Shown one piece after another: positions 26,932 through 35,664 of a stretch of DNA of 64,000 bases. The notes beneath the pieces are model-generated. The model made no database searches, was not told the DNA's origin, and saw only the letters and a program-made list of their open reading frames with translations. Source of the stretch: Chloroflexi bacterium TSY. Lineage in GTDB: Bacteria > Chloroflexota > Anaerolineae > Caldilineales > Caldilineaceae. The stretch lies in NCBI GenBank assembly GCA_019217005.1, contig JAHBNG010000005.1:1-64000 (forward strand). The letters run 5' to 3'. The translations under genes and the position numbers were made by a program. Positions within the stretch are counted from its first letter, which is position 1. Each line of letters starts with the position of its first letter.

Positions 26932-28127
26932 TCTAGCCACATATCACTTTCAGAAATAAGGCGTGAAATGAATAGGGACAGGAAGATCAAGTCGAAGAGA
27001 GCGTTCAATCCAGTCCCAGCCGATACGAAAATAGCTTTTGTCTCGACGGCACTTGTGGTCCACAAAGTGACGCAAGCCGCGTTTAACGACCCATGAGCCG
27101 GGGGTGATAAACCAGACAAAGTTGATCCAGACAGCGAGGACAAGGCGAGCGATGCGGTCGGCGTCATCAAGATGAGTGGCTTCCAAGTCAAGCCATGACC
27201 CTTCATGTCGCCATACATTTCCTCGGTCCACATGCGAATGGCATAGAGGGAGATGAGTTGGCGTTTGCCAGCGCAATCGGCGATGAGAAACCAGGGCTCA
27301 TCCTCGCCTTTGGCCCAGTGGATGATGAGCCAGAAGGGATCGGCATCATGTTTCTCGGTCAGATAGACCCAGCCGATATAGCGGATTTGGCCTCCTGCGA
27401 TGGGAATATCGCCCAACTTAATCCAATCCTGACCGGCCCAGCGCACCTGATTCTTACCCGGATGCCGAAGCACAAAATGCCAACCATGATCACGCAACCA
27501 ACCCATCAGATGCGCCGATTCAATGCCTGCATCGCCCAACACCCAGATGTCGGACGCATCGGGCAGCAACTGATGTACATACTCGAACAACTCCAGTTGT
27601 TTCTGATACCGAACATGGCCTTTGCGCCCTCGATGGACGCTCCAGACCAAAGGCAAGGCCCGCTTCTTGTAGGCCAGGCTGATGGTCAGCGTCCGGTAGT
27701 TGAAGCCCACTTTGCTACAGTCGATGATCAGCCGAATCCGCTGCCCTGCGAAATGCGTTACCAGCATCTTGGCCAGCACTTCATACCAGCGCCGTACCTC
27801 GACCTGCGGATTGTTCAGAAAGCGACGCAAGCGATTCACCAAACTCGGTTCTTTGCCACACATCCCCGGCCATTTGCGCACTATCAGGCTCAAGTGAATG
27901 CCACCCGCTTGCTGCAGCCCTACCAGCAGCAACGCTATATTGCGCACTCTGGTAATCCGCTCACCGGGCTACCATTGGCAAAGCTGATGCAATACTTTAT
28001 GATACGTCTGAAGGTTGTTGGCCATTGCTTTCTTCTTGATTCATGTGCTTTTTGTCACCAACATTCTATCAAGGTCTGGATTCAACCTTCTTTTCTTTCC
28101 CTAGACACAAAGTGATATGTGGCTAGA
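26932..28127 (-). mobile_element. IS4-like insertion sequence
   Basis: 1196 bases with terminal inverted repeats TCTAGCCACATATCACTTT and AAAGTGATATGTGGCTAGA, and TTATAGG directly repeated on both sides (26925-26931 and 28128-28134). It carries one transposase gene on the minus strand, itself defective. Family placement rests on the transposase motifs. Confidence 0.85.
26950..28025 (-). pseudogene. IS4-like transposase with nonsense codon and frameshift
   Basis: DDE signatures are readable: Asp in LIIDCSKVGFNYRT, Asp in VLGDAGIESAH, and the Glu region RMWTEEMYGDMKGHG. The start at 28025 (MANNLQTYHKVLHQLC) is followed by TAG at 27969-27971, then the frame resumes (PGERITRVRNIALLLVG). Near 27190 the reading moves back one base: after MKGHG the true continuation is DLEATHLDDADRIARL, in the frame that ends at 26950. 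Two independent lesions make this copy inactive unless complemented. Confidence 0.82.
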
Positions 28128-28140
28128 TTATAGGTTAGTT

Positions 28141-28227
28141 ACTCGATAGTTGTATTTTGAGCAGGCCTGCTCTGCTTAATTTTGACTTTGTCAAATCCGG
28201 CACCTGCTCAAAATACAACTATCGAGT
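28141..28227. terminator. 25-bp perfect inverted repeat
   Basis: Arms at 28141-28165 and 28203-28227 are perfectly complementary (beginning ACTCGATAGTTG, ending CAACTATCGAGT) with a 37-base spacer. It lies 140 bases beyond the end of the pRiA4b-like gene and just outside the IS4-like element. It may be a strong terminator or a small MITE; no T tract follows. Confidence 0.5.
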
Positions 28228-28367
28228 CATTTAATTTTCAAAGTGACAACCTGTCCTAAGAAAAGGGCCGTTAAATTACGACTATTTGTCCTATCCTTAC
28301 CCTAGGTAAGATAGTCTGAACTGTCCCAAGTTACGGACTATTTTGGGGTTAAGTTGGGGTAGTAGCC

Positions 28368-29840
28368 CTAATACAAGATCTCGTCAATGTAATGCTCTTC
28401 ATGATACTTTTCTGAACATTCCGCACAGACCAGCACATCACGTTGTTCTTGGTTTGAACAATCGATGCAGATTTCGATTGCAACGGTCTTGCGCTCCTCT
28501 TCCTTACACTGTCCGCAATAGCGATAGCGGGGTCTGTTTTGAGCCACGATGCGAGGATATTCAATGTCCGTTCCAGCTTCGTTCGCTGGAATCACGTCTT
28601 CCAGTGTCAGAATGTGCTCATACCAATCACCAAAGTCGAAGACGTATTTTATTTCATCCGCGGGAGATAGCTCAAGCTTGGCAAGTGTGACATGGGCTCC
28701 ATCGCCGCCACCCATTGGATCGACTGAACCCAGGTCGACCTCGCGGAAGCGCCGGCTCTTGCCTCGCCGCACACGCTTCCAAAAGCCGCCCATATGGTCC
28801 CAATCGTGGTCGAAGGCATCAACGAGAATGCTGTTGAAATCGGCCAAGGTCTGGCCACCTTGGATCTCAATGCGTCGCCAGAGACTCTTGCGGTGCTTGA
28901 GCGCTGCTTTGAAGACGTAGATGGCGTTGGCTTCTTCAGGTGTAAGTTCTGGGGCATTATATTCAGGATCATTGGAAAAGCCTTCTTCGGGCGAAAACAT
29001 CCCGCCCATCAGTAAATCGAAGAAATCTGGAGAGCCGTCAGCATACTTAATCTCATAAAAATCCCACCTCATGCGCTCATCAGCATCGACTGCTATCGGC
29101 CACGGATCACCTGGATACCCTCGGGGATCTGAGAGTCGCAGATGAGCATCGAGAACAGCTTGACGAACCTGTATACGTTCATCGCGGCTATCTTCAAGCA
29201 TGTCAAATAGAATGTTCGTCAGCTCTTCGTTTCGAACCTGAATCGCATCATCATTGCGTTCTGAGACAGGTTCATGCTCCAACTGCAAAATTGGCGTGAT
29301 CCAATCGACAATTGTGCAGATTACTGAGTCATCGGCCTGAACGTTGTGCGCCAAAAACCAGTCAGTGAGCTCATATCCAAACTGGTCTGTTTTTTGCGGT
29401 CCAATCGCCGTCTCAACAGTAAAAGTGATCAGGCGCGGTTTCACGGGGAGTGACGTTCCAGATTGATCACGCAGTTCTATCTGATCTCCCTCTTCTAAGT
29501 TCAAACGAAGATGGTAGGGCAGAAAGACCTTTACGGATTCATCAAAAAAGAGTATACCGCGCGAAGCTTCTTCTTCCGAGACAATCATGCGAAAGCGCAT
29601 GTTGCGCAACCCGATTCTTAACGGAACGAATACCTTGCGTTTTGGATCTAGTGGCGCGAGACCATAATTAAGATTGTAGAAGCGCAGAGCATCACGAATC
29701 CCCGTTTTCGGATTTCTGGCTTTGGATGGCCACAGTTGCAAGACACGCTCAGCAATTTCATCAAACGAAGTTGGACCATCTAGCTCCGCAGCCACGGTTT
29801 GGATGGCCTCATCTCTGGTGATGGTGAATTCTTGGGGCAT
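28368..29840 (-). CDS. pRiA4b ORF-3-like domain protein with C-terminal zinc-ribbon-like segment
   Basis: The central third (about residues 285-410) matches the pRiA4b ORF-3 domain (FKAALKHRKSLWRRIEIQGGQTL, FDHDWDHMGGFW, YVFDFGDWYEHILTLE), found on plasmids, transposons and many chromosomes, with unknown biochemistry. A Cys-rich tail follows (YCGQC, ICIDC, VCAECSEKYHEEH), probably binding one or two zinc ions. The N-terminal half looks like a winged-helix/beta region (DEIAERVLQLWP). I prefer the ATG at 29840 (MPQEFTITRDE), which has GGAG 9 bases upstream; the frame opens as far as 29948. It is a single gene next to repeat C copy 2. Confidence 0.75.
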   Translation of the reverse strand: MPQEFTITRDEAIQTVAAELDGPTSFDEIAERVLQLWPSKARNPKTGIRDALRFYNLNYGLAPLDPKRKVFVPLRIGLRNMRFRMIVSEEEASRGILFFDESVKVFLPYHLRLNLEEGDQIELRDQSGTSLPVKPRLITFTVETAIGPQKTDQFGYELTDWFLAHNVQADDSVICTIVDWITPILQLEHEPVSERNDDAIQVRNEELTNILFDMLEDSRDERIQVRQAVLDAHLRLSDPRGYPGDPWPIAVDADERMRWDFYEIKYADGSPDFFDLLMGGMFSPEEGFSNDPEYNAPELTPEEANAIYVFKAALKHRKSLWRRIEIQGGQTLADFNSILVDAFDHDWDHMGGFWKRVRRGKSRRFREVDLGSVDPMGGGDGAHVTLAKLELSPADEIKYVFDFGDWYEHILTLEDVIPANEAGTDIEYPRIVAQNRPRYRYCGQCKEEERKTVAIEICIDCSNQEQRDVLVCAECSEKYHEEHYIDEILY

Positions 29841-29925
29841 GGGAGGTTTCTCCATAATAGGTATTCTACAATTTTTTTCTTGATAAATTGTGGCGTTTTG
29901 ATCGCAGAGCAGAGGCCTATTTAGG

Positions 29926-30047
29926 AATGAGCCGTAAATAACTTGCACAATTGGGGATTGTGAGATTAGAGATAGGGAGATTCGGCCCTTGCAATCTCTA
30001 ATCTCTCAGTCTCTAATCTCGCACAGACCGTACAAGTTATTAAATTC
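29926..30047. repeat. Palindromic repeat C, copy 2
   Basis: Ends AATAACTT (29937-29944) and AAGTTATT (30034-30041) with long runs of AGAGATTAGAGAT-type purines facing their complement. It shares GAGCCGTAAATAACTTG and AAGTTATTNAATTC flanks with copy 1 at 22399-22507 in the opposite orientation. The core is longer here by about 15 bases. Confidence 0.6.
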
Positions 30048-30054
30048 CCAATCC

Positions 30055-31176
30055 TTAACGCTCAATCAGCTCTGGATCAATCGTCACGCCCAATCCCGGT
30101 CCTTGCGGCACTGCAACAAATCCCTTTTTGTCAACGACCAATGGTTCCTCTAGCATGGCAAATCCATGCGCATAGTCACCAACGGGCGGATCATGCAACA
30201 GCTCCAAGTAAGGAGAATGCGACCAGGAGGCGACTAGATGTAGATGAGCCACTGTGCCCAAGCCCCGTCCGCCGTGATGAGGTGCAATTTTCTTGCCAAA
30301 GGCTTCGGCCAAAACACCAATCTTGCGTAGTCCCGTTGGTCCTTCCATCACCATGCCTTCCGGTTGCAGAATGTCATAGACGTTCTGCTCCACCATCTGC
30401 ACAAACTCATGCAGACCGCGGTTGTTCTCGCCGCCCGCAATCGGGATGGCTACAGAACTGTTCAAGCGGGCCAAATCGTGGAATGCATAGCGAGGGAGAG
30501 GTTCTTCTAGCCAGTAGCAGCCCAAACGTTCCAACTCCCGCGCCGTTTCCAGTGCACGACGATAATCCCAGTGCAGACCCGGCTGCCAGTTGCCGCTCGA
30601 CTGAGCCTGATTGGCATCGACCATGATCTCCACCTTATTCCCAACAGCCGTCCGCACTTTCTCCACAATTGCAATATCATCCCGCATCGAAGCATGGTGA
30701 ATCCGTAGCTTGATCGCTTGCCACCCATCTTCAACCAGCTGTGCGGCAAGCTCTGCCCGTTCTTCGGGCGTGGACAAACGCACCATGCTGGCATAGGCCG
30801 GAATCTTGTCTCGATTGCCGCCCCAAAGCTTGTAAAGCGGTTGCCCGCACGCCTTCCCGATCAGATCCCAAAGAGCAATGTCAACGCAGGCGGCACCCCG
30901 GTAGTGCGAGGCTCCACGCACGTAATATCTCATGCGGGCTGCGTGTTGTTCGATGGAAAAGGGGTCTTCGCCCACAAGCTGTGCCTCGACAGCGGGCAAG
31001 ATCGCTGGATCAATGCCGGGTCCGATGCCAACTACTCCTTCATCCGTCTGAATCTCAATGATGGAGCCACCTCCGCGGGTGATGGTCATGTGTCCGCCCA
31101 CGTCCCACGCTGGTTCGATGTTGCCGACTTCTTCGATCAGTTTGAGGGGAATGAGTTTTATGTCAGTGATTTTCAT
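30055..31176 (-). CDS. Enolase-superfamily (mandelate racemase/muconate lactonizing-like) enzyme
   Basis: Abstracts an alpha proton next to a carboxylate; probably a sugar-acid dehydratase or epimerase. Features: Lys156 in the KLR catalytic motif, metal ligands Asp187 (MVDANQ), Glu224 or 225 (WLEEPLP) and Glu250 (IAGGE), and a His300-His301 pair in IAPHHGG placed where mandelate racemase has its catalytic His. The capping domain is complete and length 373 normal. The substrate cannot be named from sequence. No transporter or regulator flanks it. A short repeat follows its stop and an IS-rich junction lies upstream. Confidence 0.85.
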   Translation of the reverse strand: MKITDIKLIPLKLIEEVGNIEPAWDVGGHMTITRGGGSIIEIQTDEGVVGIGPGIDPAILPAVEAQLVGEDPFSIEQHAARMRYYVRGASHYRGAACVDIALWDLIGKACGQPLYKLWGGNRDKIPAYASMVRLSTPEERAELAAQLVEDGWQAIKLRIHHASMRDDIAIVEKVRTAVGNKVEIMVDANQAQSSGNWQPGLHWDYRRALETARELERLGCYWLEEPLPRYAFHDLARLNSSVAIPIAGGENNRGLHEFVQMVEQNVYDILQPEGMVMEGPTGLRKIGVLAEAFGKKIAPHHGGRGLGTVAHLHLVASWSHSPYLELLHDPPVGDYAHGFAMLEEPLVVDKKGFVAVPQGPGLGVTIDPELIER

Positions 31177-31528
31177 TTATGGTTTCCTGTGTTATGAGAT
31201 TGTTCTAAAATGCGGACGCCGTATCGCTTACAGACGGGATCGGATTTTGCATTGTGCCAACCAACACTTTTGTACACATCCCACCAATTTTGTTGACGCG
31301 ATTGCCAATCCATTGTCGTCTAAGGCTTTTCCAACAATTAAAATCCCTAATTTGATATGGAAAAGCTCAAGCCATTCCAGAGAAATCGACTTGGCAAATC
31401 AGGAATTTATTTCCCTGGAATGGCCTAAATCCGTCGTTGTGTCGGCAACCACTGAATCCTTTAGAATCAGATTTTTTGCATTCACGCGACTTCAGTGTAA
31501 CATAGGGTATAAGAGTTTGTCCCAAATT
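31177..31528. other. Gene-free stretch with two hairpins
   Basis: No supported gene. Two inverted repeats: GCTTTTCC/GGAAAAGC (31325-31332 and 31359-31366) and GCCATTCCAG/CTGGAATGGC (31371-31380 and 31415-31424). They lie upstream of the enolase-superfamily gene, so could shape its leader on the minus strand, or belong to old mobile sequence. Confidence 0.4.
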
Positions 31529-32251
31529 AGGCTAAACCAAAAAAATAATTATACGCGAACGAGAGAATGGAGAGGGGGAATAAGGACAAACCATTTTTCT
31601 AAACCAGGTAAACGTTGGAAGCGTTGTGCCAAACGGTCCATCTCTTTCTGAGTGAGTTTGACGCCGGTCTCATAAAGAGTGGAATTCAGGTGAACGAAGG
31701 GTTGTAGTTGGTTAAAGCGAAAAGAACGGGCAAAATTGAGAACGGTCTCAAGAGAATCGAGAAGAGAACCGTTCCAGTGTTTTTCAAGATGGCCCCAAAC
31801 CCGTTCGATGGGGTTGTATTTACTGTGATAAGGAGGGTAGCAGGCGAGCTGAATAGAGAGACGATAGTGCTCAACAAACTGAGTGAGACGATACATAAAC
31901 TGAGTCCGACGGGTATGATTTTCGGGACCATTGTCCTGATTGATCACGAGGGTCTTGACGTGAGGAAAGTGTTCACGTACGCTTTCCCAAAAATCAATCA
32001 GGCAGTCGACAATACAGTCACTCGTCACTTTCGACTGAGTCAAGTAAAGAAAGAGTTCCTTGGTTGAAGGGAGGTAAATGCCAAAAGGAGTGACTTTCTC
32101 GGTCTTCTTATCTTGAAAGTCATGATCGAGCGCTTTGACAACCACTCGACTTATCCCTTCTCTCGAGAAACGGTCAAGTAAAATCGTCGCTTTGGCATCC
32201 CAAGAGAGGCGCAGAACCGTCTCGTCTGCATCCGCTTCTTGATTGATCTGA
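31529..32251 (-). mobile_element. ISAzo13-family IS, copy 2, truncated
   Basis: Only the catalytic half is left. It runs from the intact right end (AGGCTAAACCAAAAAA at 31529) to an abrupt stop after GATTGATCTGA at 32251. The retained transposase part (31549-32145, minus) differs from copy 1 by a single visible residue (SDCIVDC versus SDFIVDC), so truncation is recent. It is joined directly to a fragment of another IS. Confidence 0.85.
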
Positions 32252-32780
32252 CAGGATCCGGCCTACAACACACCTTTGGTTTTGGCGACCGTTATGACTT
32301 TGCAGCCTGAAACCATTTATCTTGTCTACCTGGAACGCTGGCCTGTTGAACATCCCCCCTTGGCTTCCAAGCAGATGATTGGCTTACATCGTCAATTTGT
32401 TCATGCCGATGAGGCTTGTTTCCGCTTACCTGAACTGGGGCTGCTGGCTGGCAATCTTCTTTCCCATTTAGCCGCTTCTCTTCCTCCCATACCGACTGGC
32501 TACTGGGATCGAGAGCCTCAATCCACTCCCGGCAGGCTGCGCCGTGTTCTCTCGAGTGCTCTTTTTCCAACTCCTGACCAACTCGACCCTGACTTTCGGA
32601 AAAAGGCCTCGGTTTCACACCATTTCCCTAAAGGCGTTCTCGCTCATCGCCGCCTCAATGCCGCTGCTTAAACTAGCCGAGCACTATTTTTACATTTTAT
32701 CCCGTTTTTTCAGGGTGGATTCTTTTTTCCGCCCCTTTCGGTTTGCCCTTTGTCACTCAAGCCTTTACCAGAAAGTAAAG
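32252..32780 (+). mobile_element. IS-X fragment (3' third only)
   Basis: Begins within the transposase (CAGGATCC..., matching the interior of the copy at 53821-55322) and ends with the family terminal repeat TTTACCAGAAAGTAAAG at 32780. It encodes the C-terminal residues LASKQMIGLHRQFVHADEAC through to LNAAA. The missing 5' two thirds were lost at the junction with ISAzo13 copy 2. Confidence 0.82.
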
Positions 32781-32853
32781 AGTAATTGATAAGGGCTTAA
32801 TTCCAGATTTCAAGAATGATACTGCAAAAGAACGAAACTCTGTATCAAAAGCT

Positions 32854-34395
32854 TTGCGTAGCACTCTCTTCATCAAGGCGATTTCTGAATGGTTGGCTCG
32901 TTTGGAAATCAACCAGGGTGGGATATTCTGGTTGAGCATTATTGTGACAATTATCGTTGCATTCAATTTTGACAAACCGTTTTCATGGCGTAATTTTGAT
33001 CTTTTGCTGCTTTTAGCGCCTAGTATTCTCTTTATTGATATTATTCGTTTTTCAACGGGTCTTGACGACCCCACAAAATTTACGTTGTCAGGGTTCATCT
33101 TTTCGGGAATTTTATTTATCACTTTTCTGATATTTATACGTGCGCTGATTGGTGCTTTTACCAATTCTTCACCAAGTTGGCGACCAAATCTTTCCTCTTC
33201 TGCGTTGGTTGCGCTTCTCATCTTTCTTTTGACGTCGAACATATTTCTTGCCCTGGTGCGTGCGCCAGATGACGCTGGATCCTATACCAATAAAGGGACC
33301 GGTCGTCTCCTTGAAACAGGTCAATTTCCGTACGGTGATCCGATTCTACGAGGGGGATCTGCTGCAACGTATGGACCTGTCCTTTATGCTGCTCATATTC
33401 CCTTTCAGTTGGCACTATCAAACGTGGATGCATCGGCTTCTTTTAATGAAAATCCGATTAGCTACTGGATTGCGAAGGGGAGGCTGAAAGGATATGATGG
33501 ACCGCCCATCCTGGCCACGAAGCTCACGGTGATCTTCTTCCATCTATTTGGGATAGCGGCGCTCATTTTGATCGGCCGATGGTTGTCTAACATTACCGTC
33601 GGGTTGGGCTTGGCATGTCTATTTGCTGGAAGTGCTTATGTACAAGGAATTGGAGGCGAAACACATTTCACCACCGGGTTGACTTTTATTTCGCATATTG
33701 CACTGGCAGCATTGACGATGTGGGCTTTTCTCAATATCAGACGCCCCTTACTTTCGGGTGTGTTGCTCGCACTAGGAGCCGGTGCCTTGTTCTATCCTAT
33801 TTTCTTCGTTCCGTTGTGGTTTGGATACTATTTCTGGCGTGGTCGTACTTGGCGCGATTGGCAAGAATGGGGGAGATTTGTGGCAGGTTTTGCCGGAACT
33901 TGCTTGGCTATCTTTTTGGTCGTATTACTGATGACTCAGGCGGCTGAAGGCGAAACAGCGTTTCAAGCAATATATGACAGCACTGTTGGACACCAAGAGG
34001 CACGCGACACGTATGGCGCGAGCACTTTCAGCTTTTGGGGGACGCATCCTTCGCTTGCGGCCTTCTGGCAGGAGCCCTTCATTGACGGCTGGCACTTGCT
34101 TCGCCCATCATTTACATTTTTCCTCATATTTTTGGGCATGACGTTTTTTATGGCTCGCGGACGGACTCTTTCGCAACTTGCTTTCTTAACGGCTGCCGTT
34201 GCCCTATCAATTCAGCTTTGGAAGAGTCATGCCGGTGGAACATATGTTGAATGGTATTATCCCTTTTTCTTAATTGGTTTGTATGCAAGACCATGGTCAC
34301 AAGTGGAAGAAGAAGTTGAAGAATCTTATCCACAGCAAGTTGTACAGACTAGACCGATTCCCGGTTATGCAGTTTCATCAATCAATGCAGAATAA
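32854..34395 (+). CDS. Multi-membrane protein of the glycan locus, possibly GT-C glycosyltransferase; 5' end uncertain
   Basis: About ten hydrophobic segments with a periplasmic-type loop after the third (APDDAGSYTNKGTGRLLETGQFPYGDP) carrying an acidic pair, as in GT-C enzymes that use polyprenyl-phosphate sugars. The family is not certain. The TTG at 32854 is the first start the frame offers, but the frame is open back into the IS-X terminal repeat without a stop (KNDTAKERNSVSKAL precedes it and looks coded). The IS-X fragment therefore probably cut off the true start. A hairpin and a GT2 gene follow. Active or not, it marks the left edge of the + strand glycan locus. Confidence 0.65.
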   Translation: MRSTLFIKAISEWLARLEINQGGIFWLSIIVTIIVAFNFDKPFSWRNFDLLLLLAPSILFIDIIRFSTGLDDPTKFTLSGFIFSGILFITFLIFIRALIGAFTNSSPSWRPNLSSSALVALLIFLLTSNIFLALVRAPDDAGSYTNKGTGRLLETGQFPYGDPILRGGSAATYGPVLYAAHIPFQLALSNVDASASFNENPISYWIAKGRLKGYDGPPILATKLTVIFFHLFGIAALILIGRWLSNITVGLGLACLFAGSAYVQGIGGETHFTTGLTFISHIALAALTMWAFLNIRRPLLSGVLLALGAGALFYPIFFVPLWFGYYFWRGRTWRDWQEWGRFVAGFAGTCLAIFLVVLLMTQAAEGETAFQAIYDSTVGHQEARDTYGASTFSFWGTHPSLAAFWQEPFIDGWHLLRPSFTFFLIFLGMTFFMARGRTLSQLAFLTAAVALSIQLWKSHAGGTYVEWYYPFFLIGLYARPWSQVEEEVEESYPQQVVQTRPIPGYAVSSINAE

Positions 34396-34501
34396 ATCAA
34401 CTTAGAATCTTGCCGAGAAGTGGTTGTGAGTCCGACCAGCTTCTCGAGCGAGAATGTAACATCACAGAACTTTTCGGATAAGCACTTATCGTGCGGTTGT
34501 G

Positions 34502-34556
34502 TTGAAAACAGTCGTTTTCCTTGCTCCTACCAGACGAATCAAACGACTGTTTTCAA
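34502..34556. terminator. 16-bp perfect inverted repeat
   Basis: Arms TTGAAAACAGTCGTTT (34502-34517) and AAACGACTGTTTTCAA (34541-34556) around a 23-base loop, between the membrane protein and the GT2 gene. It is preceded by ACTTTTCGGATAAGCA, a 16-mer also found before the hairpin at 7301. Confidence 0.5.
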
Positions 34557-34609
34557 ACAGAGCTCACTTTGGGATTCATTGGTAAAGACCAAAGGAACAT
34601 TCTATTAAC

Positions 34610-35281
34610 ATGAAGATATTCATTGTGATTGCTGCATACAATGAGTCAAAGTCAATCCATCGTGTTCTGAATCAACTATTAAAGCAATACACGAATATTG
34701 TCGTTGTCGACGATGGCTCAGCAGATGATACAGCTACTATTGTCGCAAAGCTACCGGTCTACCTATTGCGGCATTCAATTAATCGCGGGCAAGGAGCATC
34801 GCTTCAGACTGGCATTTGCTTTGCATTGGAAAATGAAGCAGACATCATCGTGACTTTTGACGCAGATGGGCAGCATGACGTTCAAGATATTTCGGAATTG
34901 ATTGCGCCGATTATGAACGATGAGTGTGATATTGCGCTCGGCTCGCGCTTTCTTGGAGAGGCGCATAACATCCCACTGCTACGAAAGCTGATGCTCAAAG
35001 CCGGTATCGTTTTCACTCGACTGGTTTCCAATATTCAGATTACAGACGTACACAACGGTTTGCGTGCTCTATCACGCCAAGCTGCTTCCAATATCCATAT
35101 TACAATGGATCGCATGGCACATGCTTCAGAGATTCTGGATCAAATTCATCTCGCTCAGTTACGATACAAAGAAGTACCTGTCAATATTTACTATTCGGAG
35201 TATAGTTTGGAGAAAGGACAGAGTTCCTGGAATGCGCTAAGAATTGCTACGCAGATTCTGATTAATAGGACTGTCAAATGA
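34610..35281 (+). CDS. Family 2 glycosyltransferase (dolichyl/undecaprenyl-phosphate sugar synthase type)
   Basis: Transfers a sugar from a nucleotide sugar to polyprenyl phosphate at the inner face of the membrane. GT-A motifs are present: VIAAYNES, VVVDDGSADDT and the DxD region FDADGQHD. No C-terminal membrane spans are present in its 223 residues. Its partner is the overlapping DUF2304 protein, which supplies the membrane anchor in such pairs, and then a GT39 enzyme that would use the product. The overlap with the next gene is ATGA at 35278-35281. Confidence 0.88.
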   Translation: MKIFIVIAAYNESKSIHRVLNQLLKQYTNIVVVDDGSADDTATIVAKLPVYLLRHSINRGQGASLQTGICFALENEADIIVTFDADGQHDVQDISELIAPIMNDECDIALGSRFLGEAHNIPLLRKLMLKAGIVFTRLVSNIQITDVHNGLRALSRQAASNIHITMDRMAHASEILDQIHLAQLRYKEVPVNIYYSEYSLEKGQSSWNALRIATQILINRTVK

Positions 35282-35664
35282 ATCTCTTTCAACTGATTAC
35301 TTTGCCCCTTATCGGGTTCGTACTCCTTGGCCTGGTCCTCCGACTGATACGGACCGATCAACCCCGTTTGGTCTTACTGTTCTGGATCACATTATGGTTG
35401 GGTGCAGGCATCGCTATTTATCAACCAGACTTGACAATCCGTATCGCAGCAATGGTTGGCATCGGTCGCGGAGCAGATCTAGTGTTGTATCTAGTCGCCA
35501 TATCATTCTTGTTAACCCTATTTATTGTCTATAACAAATTTCGAACGCTCGAATCCAATCTGACGGTGCTTGTGCGGGAACTGGCAATTCGGGACGCCCG
35601 TTATCGGGAATTGAGCAAGCGGTTGGAAATTGAGAATCCAAAAGTGAGCAATCATCCACTATGA
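35278..35664 (+). CDS. DUF2304 small membrane protein
   Basis: 128 residues with three membrane spans (LITLPLIGFVLLGLVLRLI, VLLFWITLWLGAGIAIYQP, LVLYLVAISFLLTLFIVYN) and a cytoplasmic helical tail (FRTLESNLTVLVRELAIRD), the standard DUF2304 layout. Such proteins almost always follow a GT2 gene as here, and probably act as its membrane partner. Overlaps both neighbours by four bases. Confidence 0.85.
   Translation: MNLFQLITLPLIGFVLLGLVLRLIRTDQPRLVLLFWITLWLGAGIAIYQPDLTIRIAAMVGIGRGADLVLYLVAISFLLTLFIVYNKFRTLESNLTVLVRELAIRDARYRELSKRLEIENPKVSNHPL

Noticed and set aside
27195..28115. 306-codon open frame on the + strand
   Set aside because: It lies antisense to the IS4-like transposase, whose motifs are clear on the minus strand, and it runs through the IS terminal repeat.
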